From assembly GCA_963931055.1 (NCBI GenBank), contig OZ006987.1:248001-312000 (forward strand): a DNA stretch of 64,000 nucleotides. Direction: 5' to 3'. A program made the position numbers and the translations under genes. The stretch's first letter is position 1; every line of letters begins with the position of its first letter. Under the pieces are notes generated by a model. It ran no database searches. It worked only from the letters and a program-made list of their open reading frames with translations, and had not been told where the DNA came from. This DNA is from Coprenecus sp949297365. GTDB lineage: Bacteria; Bacteroidota; Bacteroidia; Bacteroidales; UBA932. Shown in pieces: positions 8,159 through 17,320 of this stretch.

Positions 8159-9033
8159 TTATTGCTTTGACGAGACAAATTTAACAATTCCGCCGGGAAT
8201 TTTCTAACTTTGACTTAATAACTATCTGCAACAGTAGCCTTACGGGGCGGGGCACCTTTCAAGGCTAAATCTGAAGTCTCTCTCGTCAAGGTATTCCCGG
8301 CTTTTATCCAATCGTTCCCGAAAACAGTCATAGCCAGGTCTCACGCTATCGACCGGACACATTGCCACAAGGCTCAGGCTGAGGCTTTCACTGGAATCCC
8401 TATATGTTTCACCTGAATTGTCACTTTACATTTTAGTTGAGATACATGCGTTCTATGATAAGTGAGTGCTTTAGGTAATATATTAAGTGTCGTCATTTAA
8501 CATTTTCCACAAAATGCAATAACCAACTACCAAGCGGTTGCAACATACTAAAATGTAATGTGATGATGCGGCGGTCGTAAACGGCTTTAGCTTTCAGACA
8601 GCCCCCCCTTCGAGACACTGATAGCCGGACAGCCACACGGTCATGCAGCCACATAGTCACACAGCCTGACAGCCACAGTCTGTTATGCTCATTTTTTCAT
8701 ATACCAGTATTCCACAGTGACTTACGCTGAGCGGGCGACTTACAGACTGAAGGCTGTCGATGCCTGTCTGTTATCCTGACTTTTACCCAACTCACTGTAT
8801 GACAATACCATACGCAAATATTCCGATTACAGACTCGTCAGGGAGAAAATATGCTGACTGCGGAATAATCCTGCCACAGCTGCTTCCAGGCGCATTTACA
8901 ATGAGCACGTTTCACAGTGCACTGTTCTGTCTGTTGTCGGCATAACTCTGTAACCATATGTTATCCAGACAAATACCAAAAACAACTAATTACAGACTGC
9001 AGGCAGCGCGGTAAAGAATCATTTTTGACATCG
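8159..9033. other. Gene-poor stretch with a possible fossil reading frame
   Basis: About 875 bp without a convincing gene. It holds a rightward -7-like box (TAACTTTG, 8205-8212), a short minus-strand frame described separately, and an 11-bp inverted repeat (tacattttagt 8427-8437 with its complement 8547-8557). A run of short near-repeats of the form cagccaca/cacagcc lies at about 8625-8690. Base composition is patchy. It may be the remnant of a decayed mobile element, but I cannot name one. Confidence 0.35.
8240..8362 (-). CDS. Possible small or remnant protein, 40 residues
   Basis: The frame begins MCPVDSVRPGYDCFRERLD and ends ERCPAP, with a charged, protein-like composition. It is open a further 21 codons upstream (to 8425) without another ATG, which suggests the 3' end of a lost gene rather than an intact one. 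I recognise no family. There is no clear ribosome-binding site. Confidence 0.25.
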   Translation of the reverse strand: MCPVDSVRPGYDCFRERLDKSREYLDERDFRFSLERCPAP

Positions 9034-9187
9034 CTGCATATATTGTTGCATCTCGGCAGTGCATATTGAACAAAGTTCATTTGAATTGCTCTTGCCTGCA
9101 CGCATTTTTGGCCTGACGGCCAGATATACTGTGGCGCCTCGGTATAGCAAATTAATTTGCTATGCGCCCGGCTTCTGCGTACATTTG
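9034..9187 (+). repeat. Two degenerate promoter-bearing repeat units
   Basis: Two diverged units about 84 bp apart resemble the 82-bp repeat at 22870-23143. Shared words are gcatatattgttgc / agatatactgtggc, cctcgg and ggcttctgcg. Each contains a palindrome, the second perfect (agcaaattaatttgct, 9146-9161). The second unit ends in a canonical promoter: TTTG (9156-9159), 20 bp, TACATTTG (9180-9187), firing rightward into the adjacent gene. Confidence 0.7.
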
Positions 9188-9191
9188 TACT

Positions 9192-9968
9192 ATGGATTGG
9201 GATTTTATCATACACTGCATACTGGCCGTGGGGCTGTCGGCGGCTCTGATTGCGCTGCTGGACAGCCGCATCAAACTGAGGAAGGAGCGGCAGAAGACTT
9301 CGATGTTCTACGGCATTTCCAGGGACCTGGAGGGGGACACATGGAAGCAGAAGGACGTTATCGAGGAGCAGAACAGTACGATACTTGAGCAGGACAGCAC
9401 CATTCAGGAACAAAACAGCACCATACGGGAGCAAATGCATGAGATTGAGAGCCTCGGGGCGGAACTGAAGGAGAGCAGGGCCATGGCCAGGATGTTGCTG
9501 GAACGCGGTCAGGACGGCCAGGGCAGACTTACCGCTTTCACCGAGCGGCTGCTGATGCTCATCGACGAGACAGCCAACATCCACTATGAGAGCGCATCCA
9601 GCCCCGCGACCCTCAGCCGCAGACTCAAGGAGACCCTTCAGACCGGAATCACCGGCCACGAGGCACTGGAGCAGATCGGCGGCCTCATCGAGACCTCCTA
9701 CCCCGGCTTCCTCAGCGGACTCTTCGACGACTTTCCCTGGCTGACCGACGACGACCGCCTGCTCATCTGCCTGATGTGCTGCGGCCTCTCCCCCAACGCC
9801 GCCAGCCTCATCCTCGACCGCGACCTCAACCGCCTCAACAAATGGAAAACATCCCTGGCCAGGCAGATGGGCCTCTCCACCCGCCTCTCCAAATACCTCA
9901 AGGACCGGCTGGCCTCCTGCCGCCGGGCCGCACTGCGCAATCCGGTCGAGTCCATCTCCAATGAATAG
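9192..9968 (+). CDS. Membrane-anchored coiled-coil protein with C-terminal HTH-like domain
   Basis: I do not recognise a named family. From the ATG at 9192 the protein has 258 residues. Residues 5-23 form one transmembrane helix. Residues 57-92 are strict heptads (EEQNSTI, LEQDSTI, QEQNSTI, REQMHEI) predicting a coiled coil. Residues about 186-232 (DDRLLICLMCCGLSPNAAS ... LNKWKTSLARQMG) resemble the C-terminal helix-turn-helix of Bacteroidetes sensor-type regulators. This suggests a membrane-tethered oligomer with a DNA-binding or signalling tail. The -7 box ends only four bases before the ATG, so the transcript would be essentially leaderless if both calls are right. Confidence 0.75.
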   Translation: MDWDFIIHCILAVGLSAALIALLDSRIKLRKERQKTSMFYGISRDLEGDTWKQKDVIEEQNSTILEQDSTIQEQNSTIREQMHEIESLGAELKESRAMARMLLERGQDGQGRLTAFTERLLMLIDETANIHYESASSPATLSRRLKETLQTGITGHEALEQIGGLIETSYPGFLSGLFDDFPWLTDDDRLLICLMCCGLSPNAASLILDRDLNRLNKWKTSLARQMGLSTRLSKYLKDRLASCRRAALRNPVESISNE

Positions 9969-10016
9969 AATTTTTTCGTACTTTTGTCCGTTCAGGCCCA
10001 CAGCTGAACTGACGAC

Positions 10017-11024
10017 ATGATACAGACACTGAATTTCAACGCAATCCGGACGATAATCAAGGGAGCGACTGCAGCCGTGATTCTTTTGCTGGCAGTCATA
10101 CCCGGCTACGGACAGCAGAGAATGACCCGTCAGGAATACATAGACCGATACAAGGAGACAGCCATGGAAGCGATGAGAACCCACGGCATACCGGCCAGCA
10201 TTACCCTGGCGCAGGGCTGTCTGGAGTCAGGGGACGGCAACTCCGACCTGGCCGTCAAGGCCAACAACCACTTCGGCATCAAGTGTCACAACGACTGGAA
10301 AGGGCCCACATACTATAAAAAGGACGACGACCCGGGGAAATCCTGCTTCCGCAAATACCGCAATGCATCCGAGTCCTTCAAGGACCACTCCGACTTCCTG
10401 AGATACCGGGACCGGTACGCATTCCTGTTTGATCTGGAAATAACCGACTACAAGGGATGGTGCTACGGACTGAAAAAGGCCGGTTACGCCACCGATCCCC
10501 AGTATGCGGAGAGGCTGATCAAGATCATCGAGGACTATCAGCTCTACCGCTTTGATCGCGAAATGTACGCCAAGGCCGGGCAGAACTGCAATCTCCTGCC
10601 GCCCAGTCCCAACGAGATCATGAAGGTCATGGAACTCAATCCGGCCCGGAACTCCCTGCTCTACAAATATTCCCGTAACCGGACCATCTACGTCCGCAAC
10701 GGAGTGCCGTACATTCTGGCCGGGAGCATGGACACATACGAGAGCATAGCCGAAGAGTACAACCTGTTCACTAAAGAGCTGCTGCGGTACAACGACCTCA
10801 GAAAGCCGAAGGAACTGGTTCCCGGCACTGTGGTATACCTGCAGAGAAAGAAGGCCAGAGCACAGAGGCACATGGACATACATATAGCCGTAGAGGGAGA
10901 CACATACTATGATGTAGCCCAGAGATACGGAGTACGCATGAAGCGGCTGTTCAAGTACAACGGCTATAAGGAAGGAGACATCCTGCATGTAGGGGACGAG
11001 ATCTTCCTGCGCAAACAAAGATAA
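10017..11024 (+). CDS. Exported glucosaminidase-domain protein with LysM repeats
   Basis: A 335-residue peptidoglycan hydrolase. An N-terminal signal-like helix precedes a FlgJ-type glucosaminidase domain (about residues 40-185). Key segments are PASITLAQGCLESGDG, where the glutamate is the expected acid, then NNHFGIKCH and YGLKKAGYATDP. Two LysM-like modules follow (about 220-275 and 285-335; YESIAEEYNLFTKELLRYN and YDVAQRYGVRMKRLFKYN), which bind glycan. It probably cleaves the GlcNAc-MurNAc backbone in the periplasm. mltG, another lytic enzyme, follows 13 bp later. Confidence 0.92.
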   Translation: MIQTLNFNAIRTIIKGATAAVILLLAVIPGYGQQRMTRQEYIDRYKETAMEAMRTHGIPASITLAQGCLESGDGNSDLAVKANNHFGIKCHNDWKGPTYYKKDDDPGKSCFRKYRNASESFKDHSDFLRYRDRYAFLFDLEITDYKGWCYGLKKAGYATDPQYAERLIKIIEDYQLYRFDREMYAKAGQNCNLLPPSPNEIMKVMELNPARNSLLYKYSRNRTIYVRNGVPYILAGSMDTYESIAEEYNLFTKELLRYNDLRKPKELVPGTVVYLQRKKARAQRHMDIHIAVEGDTYYDVAQRYGVRMKRLFKYNGYKEGDILHVGDEIFLRKQR

Positions 11025-11037
11025 GACTATAGGCAAA

Positions 11038-12087
11038 ATGAGAAAGAGCATCATAATCACTGTATGCGCTGTAATCGCCGCAGCGGTGGCTGCGGCCGGC
11101 CTGCGCTACTATATTACATATAAAAGGCCCAACATACAGCAGGATTACGTACTGCTTGTACACGACGGCATGACGTATGAGGCCATGATGGATTCCATTA
11201 TCTCGTCCGGAGCAGTCAAGAACGACAGGAGCCTCATGCGGGCCTTCTCCAAACGGGAACTGGAGAAGCACTATGAACCTGGCAGGTACGTGCTCTCTCC
11301 CGGTATGTCCAACCAGTACATCATCCGTATGATAGCCAACAGCTGGCAGACCCCGGCCAAAGTAACGCTGAGAGGTTACATCAAGACACTGGACGGACTG
11401 GCCGCCTTCCTGGGCCGCAACTTCGAAGCCGACTCGGCCGCATTCGCCGCCGTACTAGGAGATCCTGCCTTGATAGACTCCCTGGGGTTCAGGCCCGAGA
11501 CATTCATCGGCATGTTCATTCCGAACACCTATGAGTTCTACTGGACAGCCAGTCCGAGGAGCGTAATCGAAAGATTCCATAAAGAGTACGAGGCCTTCTG
11601 GAGCGGAGAGCGGGACCGCCTGGCCGAGGACATGGGCATGAGCCGCAACGAAGTCATGACCCTGGCGTCCATAGTCATAGGCGAGACCAACAACACCGGG
11701 GAGATGCCGCTCATAGCCGGAGTCTATATCAACCGTCTGAAACGCGGAATGAGGCTTCAGGCCTGCCCTACCGTCATCTACGCCCATCTGAAAACGGAAC
11801 CCGGTCTGCGCAGACTGCTCAACAGGCACCTGAACATAGACTCACCTTACAACACCTACAGAATAAAAGGACTGCCACCGGGGCCTATTGCGATACCCAC
11901 GGTGACAGCCATTGACGCTGTCCTGCATTACACCAAGTCAGACTATCTGTACTTCTGCGCCAAGCCCGAGTTCGACGGGACACACAATTTCTCGTCCACC
12001 TACAGTCAGCACAAGGCATATTCCAGGGCCTACAACAAGGCGTTTGAGGAAAGGGAAGCCTCACGCAAAGCCTCCAATGCCGCCTGA
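11038..12087 (+). CDS. mltG: Endolytic murein transglycosylase MltG
   Basis: MltG cuts nascent glycan strands at the inner membrane and sets their length. The 349-residue protein has an N-terminal membrane anchor (residues about 5-25) and the YceG domain. The catalytic segment is LASIVIGET, retaining the conserved Glu before Thr, and is followed by AGVYINRLKRGMRLQACPTV. It forms a two-gene unit with the upstream glucosaminidase gene. Its last 58 bp overlap the 3' end of the convergent S41 peptidase gene; the MltG tail in that region is charged and weakly conserved. Confidence 0.95.
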   Translation: MRKSIIITVCAVIAAAVAAAGLRYYITYKRPNIQQDYVLLVHDGMTYEAMMDSIISSGAVKNDRSLMRAFSKRELEKHYEPGRYVLSPGMSNQYIIRMIANSWQTPAKVTLRGYIKTLDGLAAFLGRNFEADSAAFAAVLGDPALIDSLGFRPETFIGMFIPNTYEFYWTASPRSVIERFHKEYEAFWSGERDRLAEDMGMSRNEVMTLASIVIGETNNTGEMPLIAGVYINRLKRGMRLQACPTVIYAHLKTEPGLRRLLNRHLNIDSPYNTYRIKGLPPGPIAIPTVTAIDAVLHYTKSDYLYFCAKPEFDGTHNFSSTYSQHKAYSRAYNKAFEEREASRKASNAA

Positions 12088-13637
12088 AACTCAGGACTGC
12101 GGGCATTCATAATACGATAGAAGCAGTCCCGCGAGAATATAGAGCTGGCCGCCAGAGCCTTCATATACACTGACAGGTCCTCCCGGGAACGTGCCAGACC
12201 CTCCGGATCAGGGGCAATGCCTCTCTCCCCGGCAAGAGCCACAAGGGAGTCTATCATCCAGTCCGTTATCTCAAAGTGCTCATTGAAGCGGTCAAAATTG
12301 CGGTACCTGGCCGTCCACTCCGCACGGTGCCGGTCACACAGCCCGTTCATGTACTCCATGACCAGTCCCTGCCTCAAAAGCGAGGCGTAATAGGCCGAAT
12401 ATGCGGTCGTATCCTGAGGTACGAACACATCCGGCATGATGCCACCGCCACCGTAGACAGTCCGTCCCAGCCTGAGAGTCTTGAACCTGAGCGAATCCGG
12501 GAAATGAATACTGTCGCGGCTGAAGGATTCTCCCCGCATGTACCTCTCATAGAAATCCCCGTAATACTCGTCCGCCTTCCCGTTCTCGTAAGGAGACTGT
12601 ATGACTCTGCCGGAAGGTGTATGATAGCGGGCGATGGTGAGCCTGATCTCCGAGCCGTCCTCCATGGGTATAGCCTGCTGTACCAGCCCCTTGCCGAAAG
12701 AACGGCGGCCGACTATGATTCCCCTGTCGTGGTCCTGCACGGCACCGGAGACTATCTCACTGGCCGACGCCGAGTTCTCGTCTATCATCACCACCAGCGG
12801 CCCGTGACGGTACAGACCGTTGCCGCGGGCATATTCCTCCATCCTGGGAATCCTGCGGCCCTCGGTATAGACTATCAGGTCATCCTTCTCCAGGAACTCA
12901 TCCGCTATGTCTATGGCCGTAGGCAGGAAACCGCCCGAATTGCCCCTGAGATCCAGTATGACTCCCTTTATCTCACCGTCAAAAGACTTCATGGCATCGT
13001 GAATCTCCTCTGCCGAAGCCAGTGCGAAACGGCTGAGCTTCATATACAGGACACCGTCCTCCACCTCGTACGCGGCATCCAGACTGTTCAGGGGAATCTT
13101 ATCCCTGACAATGGTAAAATCCAATGTATCCGTGACTCCACGCCTGAAGACATCCAGTTCCACCTTAGTTCCTTTCTTGCCCCTGAGGTAGCCGTGGACA
13201 TCCTCTATGGCCAGCCCCACACCGGCAATCAAGCTGGTGTCCACCCTGATTATCTTGTCTCCGGCGAGCAGCCCCACCTTCTCGGACGGCCCTCCGGCCA
13301 CCGTCGCCTGCACTGTAAGCGTATCCTCAATGATGGCGAACTCTATGCCTATGCCCTCGAACTCCCCCTGAAGAGGCTCGTTCATGGCCTTGGCATCCTC
13401 GGCAGAGATATAGGACGAATGCGGGTCCAGCTCTCCCATCGTAGCCACGAGAGCCTCTCCCACCAGTTTCTCAAAATCCACGTCCTCCAGATAGAGCCTG
13501 TCTATCAGATAGAGCACCTGGCTGTATTTCTCGGCGGCCCTGCTCATGCCGCTTTTCTGCGCGGACATGGTCAGCGGAAGAAACGACATCGCCAGCATAA
13601 GCGGCAGTGCTTTTAAAAGTGTATGCTTTCTATTCAT
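12030..13637 (-). CDS. S41 family C-terminal processing peptidase
   Basis: A 535-residue exported serine protease of the CtpA/Prc type. A signal peptide ends near MSAQ. A PDZ domain (about residues 85-165, with FEGIGIEF and LAGDKIIRVD) is followed by the S41 core. The catalytic serine is in ENSASASE and the lysine in GRRSFGKG. The start is MNRKH, whose ATG lies eight bases inside the end of rnz; a longer frame upstream lies in rnz and is rejected. It is the last gene of rpsA-rnz-S41 and overlaps mltG at its 3' end. Confidence 0.93.
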   Translation of the reverse strand: MNRKHTLLKALPLMLAMSFLPLTMSAQKSGMSRAAEKYSQVLYLIDRLYLEDVDFEKLVGEALVATMGELDPHSSYISAEDAKAMNEPLQGEFEGIGIEFAIIEDTLTVQATVAGGPSEKVGLLAGDKIIRVDTSLIAGVGLAIEDVHGYLRGKKGTKVELDVFRRGVTDTLDFTIVRDKIPLNSLDAAYEVEDGVLYMKLSRFALASAEEIHDAMKSFDGEIKGVILDLRGNSGGFLPTAIDIADEFLEKDDLIVYTEGRRIPRMEEYARGNGLYRHGPLVVMIDENSASASEIVSGAVQDHDRGIIVGRRSFGKGLVQQAIPMEDGSEIRLTIARYHTPSGRVIQSPYENGKADEYYGDFYERYMRGESFSRDSIHFPDSLRFKTLRLGRTVYGGGGIMPDVFVPQDTTAYSAYYASLLRQGLVMEYMNGLCDRHRAEWTARYRNFDRFNEHFEITDWMIDSLVALAGERGIAPDPEGLARSREDLSVYMKALAASSIFSRDCFYRIMNARSPEFQAALEALREASLSSNALL

Positions 13638-14565
13638 CTTTATGAGTTTTCTCAGGAACTTCAAAAACCGCGCCTTCCGTGCCAGCTTCAGTATTAGGGA
13701 ACACCTCCCTGGCCTGACGGAGCAGCACACCGGCATCCTTGTATCTGGAGGAGAAATGACCTATGACCAGACGGCCCGCACCGGCCCTGAACGCCGTCTC
13801 CGCCGCATCCCGGGCTGTGGAATGGAACATCTGCGCGGCCTTCCCGGCACAGTCGTCCCCGAACGTGGCCTCATGATACAGCAGGTCCACTCCTCTGACC
13901 ATATCCGGCAGAGTATCAAAGACAGCGGTATCACTCACGTATGCAAATGAACGCGGCTCATAAGGCACATAGGTCAGGGTCCCGGCCCTAAGGCACGTAC
14001 CGTCGGGACGCTCCACATCCCGACCCGACTTGAGAGCCAGTATCTCGTCAACGGAAAGGGAGCACTCCTGGACCGCACTCTTGCGGATATTGAGCCCGGG
14101 CTCTTTCTCCCTGAACAGAAATCCGTATGCAGGCACTCTGTGCCTCAAAGGCAGCGCGGACACTGTCAGCCGGATATCATCCAGGACGGTCTCCGGCCCG
14201 GATGCGGTAAGAGGATGATATTCTACCGGGTAAGTATCCCTTTCCAGGAAATGCTCCCGGAAAAACTGCAGTATCCGGTCAAATCCCTCCGGTGCATATA
14301 CATGCAGAGGCTCCGTCCTGCCTGACATGGACAGAGTGGACAACAGGCCGAATATGCCGAAGACATGGTCCCCGTGAAGATGCGACAGGAAGATGCGCTC
14401 CAGCTTCATCAGGGAGATACCGTGACGCTTCATCAGCATCTGGCATCCTTCACCGCAGTCTATAAGGAACAAGCGCCCACATATGTTCAATATGTGAGCG
14501 CTGGGATATCTGTCCGTTGTCGGGGAGGCCGATGAGACCCCCAGTGTCGTCAACGAAAAGTTCAT
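13630..14565 (-). CDS. rnz: Ribonuclease Z (tRNA 3' endonuclease)
   Basis: RNase Z removes 3' trailers from tRNA precursors. The 311-residue length is standard for the short bacterial form. The metallo-beta-lactamase signature SHLHGDH is present, preceded by DCGEGCQ and followed by LYHEATF and GHFSSRY, which supply the remaining zinc ligands. The start lies three bases after the rpsA stop, and the 3' end overlaps the S41 start by eight bases, which implies translational coupling. Confidence 0.95.
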   Translation of the reverse strand: MNFSLTTLGVSSASPTTDRYPSAHILNICGRLFLIDCGEGCQMLMKRHGISLMKLERIFLSHLHGDHVFGIFGLLSTLSMSGRTEPLHVYAPEGFDRILQFFREHFLERDTYPVEYHPLTASGPETVLDDIRLTVSALPLRHRVPAYGFLFREKEPGLNIRKSAVQECSLSVDEILALKSGRDVERPDGTCLRAGTLTYVPYEPRSFAYVSDTAVFDTLPDMVRGVDLLYHEATFGDDCAGKAAQMFHSTARDAAETAFRAGAGRLVIGHFSSRYKDAGVLLRQAREVFPNTEAGTEGAVFEVPEKTHKDE

Positions 14566-14568
14566 GTA

Positions 14569-16404
14569 CTACTTGGCCTCCTGTTCCATCTTGCTCTTGA
14601 GGTCGGCAAGCTCGGAGATGTCACCGAGAGTGGTCTTCTCAAGATTGGTCTTGAGCTTCTTCATTGCACTCTGGGTGCTGTCGCTCTCGCGACGGCTCTC
14701 CTCTTTCTTGGGCTCTTCCCATGTTCTGGTATGAGAGAGGACAATCTTCTTGTTGGACTTGTTGAACTCGATGACCTTGAAGGGAAGTTTCTCACCTACG
14801 TTGGCTGTAGTGCCGTCCTGTTTCTGGAGGTTCTTGATGGAGCATGTGCCCTCAACGCCTTCTCCGAGAGATACGAGCGCACCCTTGTCGGCGAAGCTTG
14901 TAATGGTACCCTCATGGATGGAGCCGAGAGGATACTGGGTCTCGAATACGTCCCAGGGATTCTCCTCCAGCTGCTTGTGACCGAGGCTCAGACGACGGTT
15001 CTCCTTATCGACCTCGAGAACCACTACCTCAAGCTTGTCTCCGATAGAGGTAAACTCCGAAGGATGCTTGATCTTCTTGGTCCAGGACAGGTCGCTGATG
15101 TGAACCAGACCGTCCACGCCTTCCTCAAGCTCTACGAACACACCGAAGTTGGTGAAGTTGCGCACTGTAGCGGTGTGACGTGAGTTGACGGGATATTTCT
15201 CGGCGATGGTTGCCCAAGGATCCTCTTTGAGCTGCTTGATACCGAGGGACATCTTTCTCTCCTCGCGGTCGAGGGTCAGGATAACGGCCTCTACCTCGTC
15301 GCCTACCTTCAGGAAGTCCTGAGCGCTGCGCAGGTGGAGAGACCATGACATCTCGGACACGTGGATCAGGCCCTCAACTCCGGGCTGAATCTCCACGAAT
15401 GCACCGTAGTCAGCGATAACGACCACTTTGCCCTTAACGACGTCGCCCACTTTGAGATTGGGATCGAGAGCGTCCCAGGGATGAGGCTGGAGCTGCTTCA
15501 GGCCGAGAGCGATACGCTTCTTGGTATCATCGAAGTCAAGGATGACCACGTTGATCTTCTGGTCAAGCTGCACGACCTCCTCGGGATGGTTGATACGGCC
15601 CCAGGAGAGGTCGGTGATATGGATGAGACCGTCTACGCCGCCGAGGTCCACGAACACACCGTAAGAAGTGATGTTCTTGACTGTTCCCTCGAGAATCTGG
15701 CCTTTCTCCAGCTTGCTGATGATCTCGGCTTTCTGAGCCTCGAGCTCGGCCTCGATAAGAGCCTTGTGGGAAACGACCACATTGCGGTACTCGTTGTTGA
15801 TCTTGACGATCTTGAAGTCCATGGTCTTGTTGACGAATACGTCGTAGTCGCGGATAGGCTTCACGTCGATCTGCGAGCCGGGCAGGAAGGCCTCGATGCC
15901 GAATACATCGACAATCATACCGCCCTTGGTGCGGCACTTCACGTAACCCTTGACGATCTCGTCCTTCTCGTAGGCCTCGTTCACGAGATCCCATGAACGG
16001 AGTGAGTGTGCCTTTCTGTGCGAGAGAATCAGCTGGCCCTTCTTGTCCTCGGCTGTCTCCACATATACCTCAACCTTGTCACCTACTTTTATATCGGGAT
16101 TGTAGCGGAATTCAGAGATATTGATGACACCCTCGCTCTTGTACCCGATGTTTACGAGCACCTCGCGCTTGTTAACTGCCATCACTGTTCCTTCAACCAC
16201 CTCATTCTCCACTACTTTAGAAAGAGTCTGATTGTACTTTTCCTCATCGGCCCTGCGGTCGGCCTCAGATGAGTCTTCTTCAAAGCTGTCCCAGTCGAAC
16301 TGATCTACCGGCACAGACGCATTGCTTTTGCGCTTTGCTGTGTTTTCTGCGGGAGCTGCCGCCTCCTCAGCGGTCTCCACCATTACTTCCTGTTCTTTTT
16401 CCAT
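14569..16404 (-). CDS. rpsA: 30S ribosomal protein S1
   Basis: A 611-residue protein with six S1 RNA-binding domains. They begin near VVEGTVMAV, IVKGYVKCR, ILEGTVKNI, VVKGKVVVI, TATVRNFTN and HEGTITSFA. Domains 3-5 carry the GVFVDL / DGLIH(I/V)SDLSW pattern typical of the mRNA-binding repeats. An N-terminal acidic, alanine-rich extension precedes domain 1. Since few genes here have a Shine-Dalgarno sequence, S1-dependent initiation is expected to matter. It is driven by the promoter at 16474-16505 and heads the rpsA-rnz-S41 unit. Confidence 0.97.
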   Translation of the reverse strand: MEKEQEVMVETAEEAAAPAENTAKRKSNASVPVDQFDWDSFEEDSSEADRRADEEKYNQTLSKVVENEVVEGTVMAVNKREVLVNIGYKSEGVINISEFRYNPDIKVGDKVEVYVETAEDKKGQLILSHRKAHSLRSWDLVNEAYEKDEIVKGYVKCRTKGGMIVDVFGIEAFLPGSQIDVKPIRDYDVFVNKTMDFKIVKINNEYRNVVVSHKALIEAELEAQKAEIISKLEKGQILEGTVKNITSYGVFVDLGGVDGLIHITDLSWGRINHPEEVVQLDQKINVVILDFDDTKKRIALGLKQLQPHPWDALDPNLKVGDVVKGKVVVIADYGAFVEIQPGVEGLIHVSEMSWSLHLRSAQDFLKVGDEVEAVILTLDREERKMSLGIKQLKEDPWATIAEKYPVNSRHTATVRNFTNFGVFVELEEGVDGLVHISDLSWTKKIKHPSEFTSIGDKLEVVVLEVDKENRRLSLGHKQLEENPWDVFETQYPLGSIHEGTITSFADKGALVSLGEGVEGTCSIKNLQKQDGTTANVGEKLPFKVIEFNKSNKKIVLSHTRTWEEPKKEESRRESDSTQSAMKKLKTNLEKTTLGDISELADLKSKMEQEAK

Positions 16405-16473
16405 AATAAATTAAAATTTCTTTCTATTAAGGTGTTAGACTTTATTTATAATCCCTCCTTGCGGAAAGGAGCG

Positions 16474-16505
16474 CAAAAGTAAACACTATTTTACTGATTT
16501 CCAAA
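16474..16505 (-). promoter_or_regulatory. Promoter of the rpsA operon
   Basis: Read on the minus strand this is TTTG (16502-16505), 20 bp, TACTTTTG (16474-16481), a full match to the Bacteroidetes primary-sigma consensus. It leaves a 5' UTR of roughly 60 nt before rpsA. Confidence 0.8.
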
Positions 16506-16561
16506 TTACAGGCACATTCTTTGCTATGTTGACGTGGAAAACACTGAAAATTTTTACAAAA

Positions 16562-17242
16562 ATGAAAAAAATCCTACTGCACACCGCCGCAGTACTGATA
16601 TCCGCAATCTTATTCACATCGTGCAGAATTGACAGTCCGCAACTCTTCTATTCCTATATGACGGCTGTCAAGGAACAGCCCTCGGACAAAAGCATATCCT
16701 ACCTGGTTACAGACGACTCCACCATAGTATATCCAGAGTGGTTCGACGCACTGTCCAGGATGAAGCACAACCAGAGGCTGCTAGCCACTTTTACAGTCCC
16801 TTCCGGGGAACTTGGAGACCGAATAGAAGCCAGTTTCCAGTCCTACGGCTACGTCTCGGAGGACAGCATTAAAGTCACCTCGCAGCCGGACACGCTGGGC
16901 AAGGACCCCGTCAGCATAACTGAAGCCTGGCACAGCGGCGGCATCTACGGAGCCGGGAGATTCGTCACAGTCTCATTCGTCATCAGCGGAGCCGGACTGC
17001 ACAGCCACTCGGTCAGCCTCGTGGACAACTCCGGTTCCGTCAATCCAGATGCGGAAGGCTACTGGAACCTGACCTTACGCCACAATGCCAACGGTGACCC
17101 ACAGGGCTACCAAAGCCAGGCCGTGTACTCCTTCCCGCTTCCCGAACAATACACCGTCTCCGGCATCAAGGGCCTCAGGATAACATACCAGCCCCTCAAC
17201 TCCACTTCCGCCCAGACCGTCACCGTCCCCTACGCCAACTGA
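16562..17242 (+). CDS. NigD-like lipoprotein
   Basis: A 226-residue lipoprotein starting at MKKILLH; an upstream in-frame ATG adds 12 residues ahead of the signal peptide and is rejected. The lipobox cysteine is Cys21 (LFTSC). The rest is beta-rich, with RLLATFTVP in the N-terminal part and a C-terminal part ending RITYQPL, which resembles NigD-type proteins of Bacteroidales. The family was named from a bacteriocin immunity locus, but no bacteriocin gene is present here, so the role is unknown. Confidence 0.65.
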   Translation: MKKILLHTAAVLISAILFTSCRIDSPQLFYSYMTAVKEQPSDKSISYLVTDDSTIVYPEWFDALSRMKHNQRLLATFTVPSGELGDRIEASFQSYGYVSEDSIKVTSQPDTLGKDPVSITEAWHSGGIYGAGRFVTVSFVISGAGLHSHSVSLVDNSGSVNPDAEGYWNLTLRHNANGDPQGYQSQAVYSFPLPEQYTVSGIKGLRITYQPLNSTSAQTVTVPYAN

Positions 17243-17320
17243 CAGCCAGCATCATTTTTTAGGTAAATAGCACAATGTTTCGTATCTTTGTCTCTAGAGT
17301 AAATCCACACAAGACAAGAT

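Noticed and set aside
8961..10184. A 407-codon minus-strand frame
   Set aside because: It is antisense to the coiled-coil protein gene and the promoter repeat. It has no recognisable domain, and codons mirror the plus-strand heptads.
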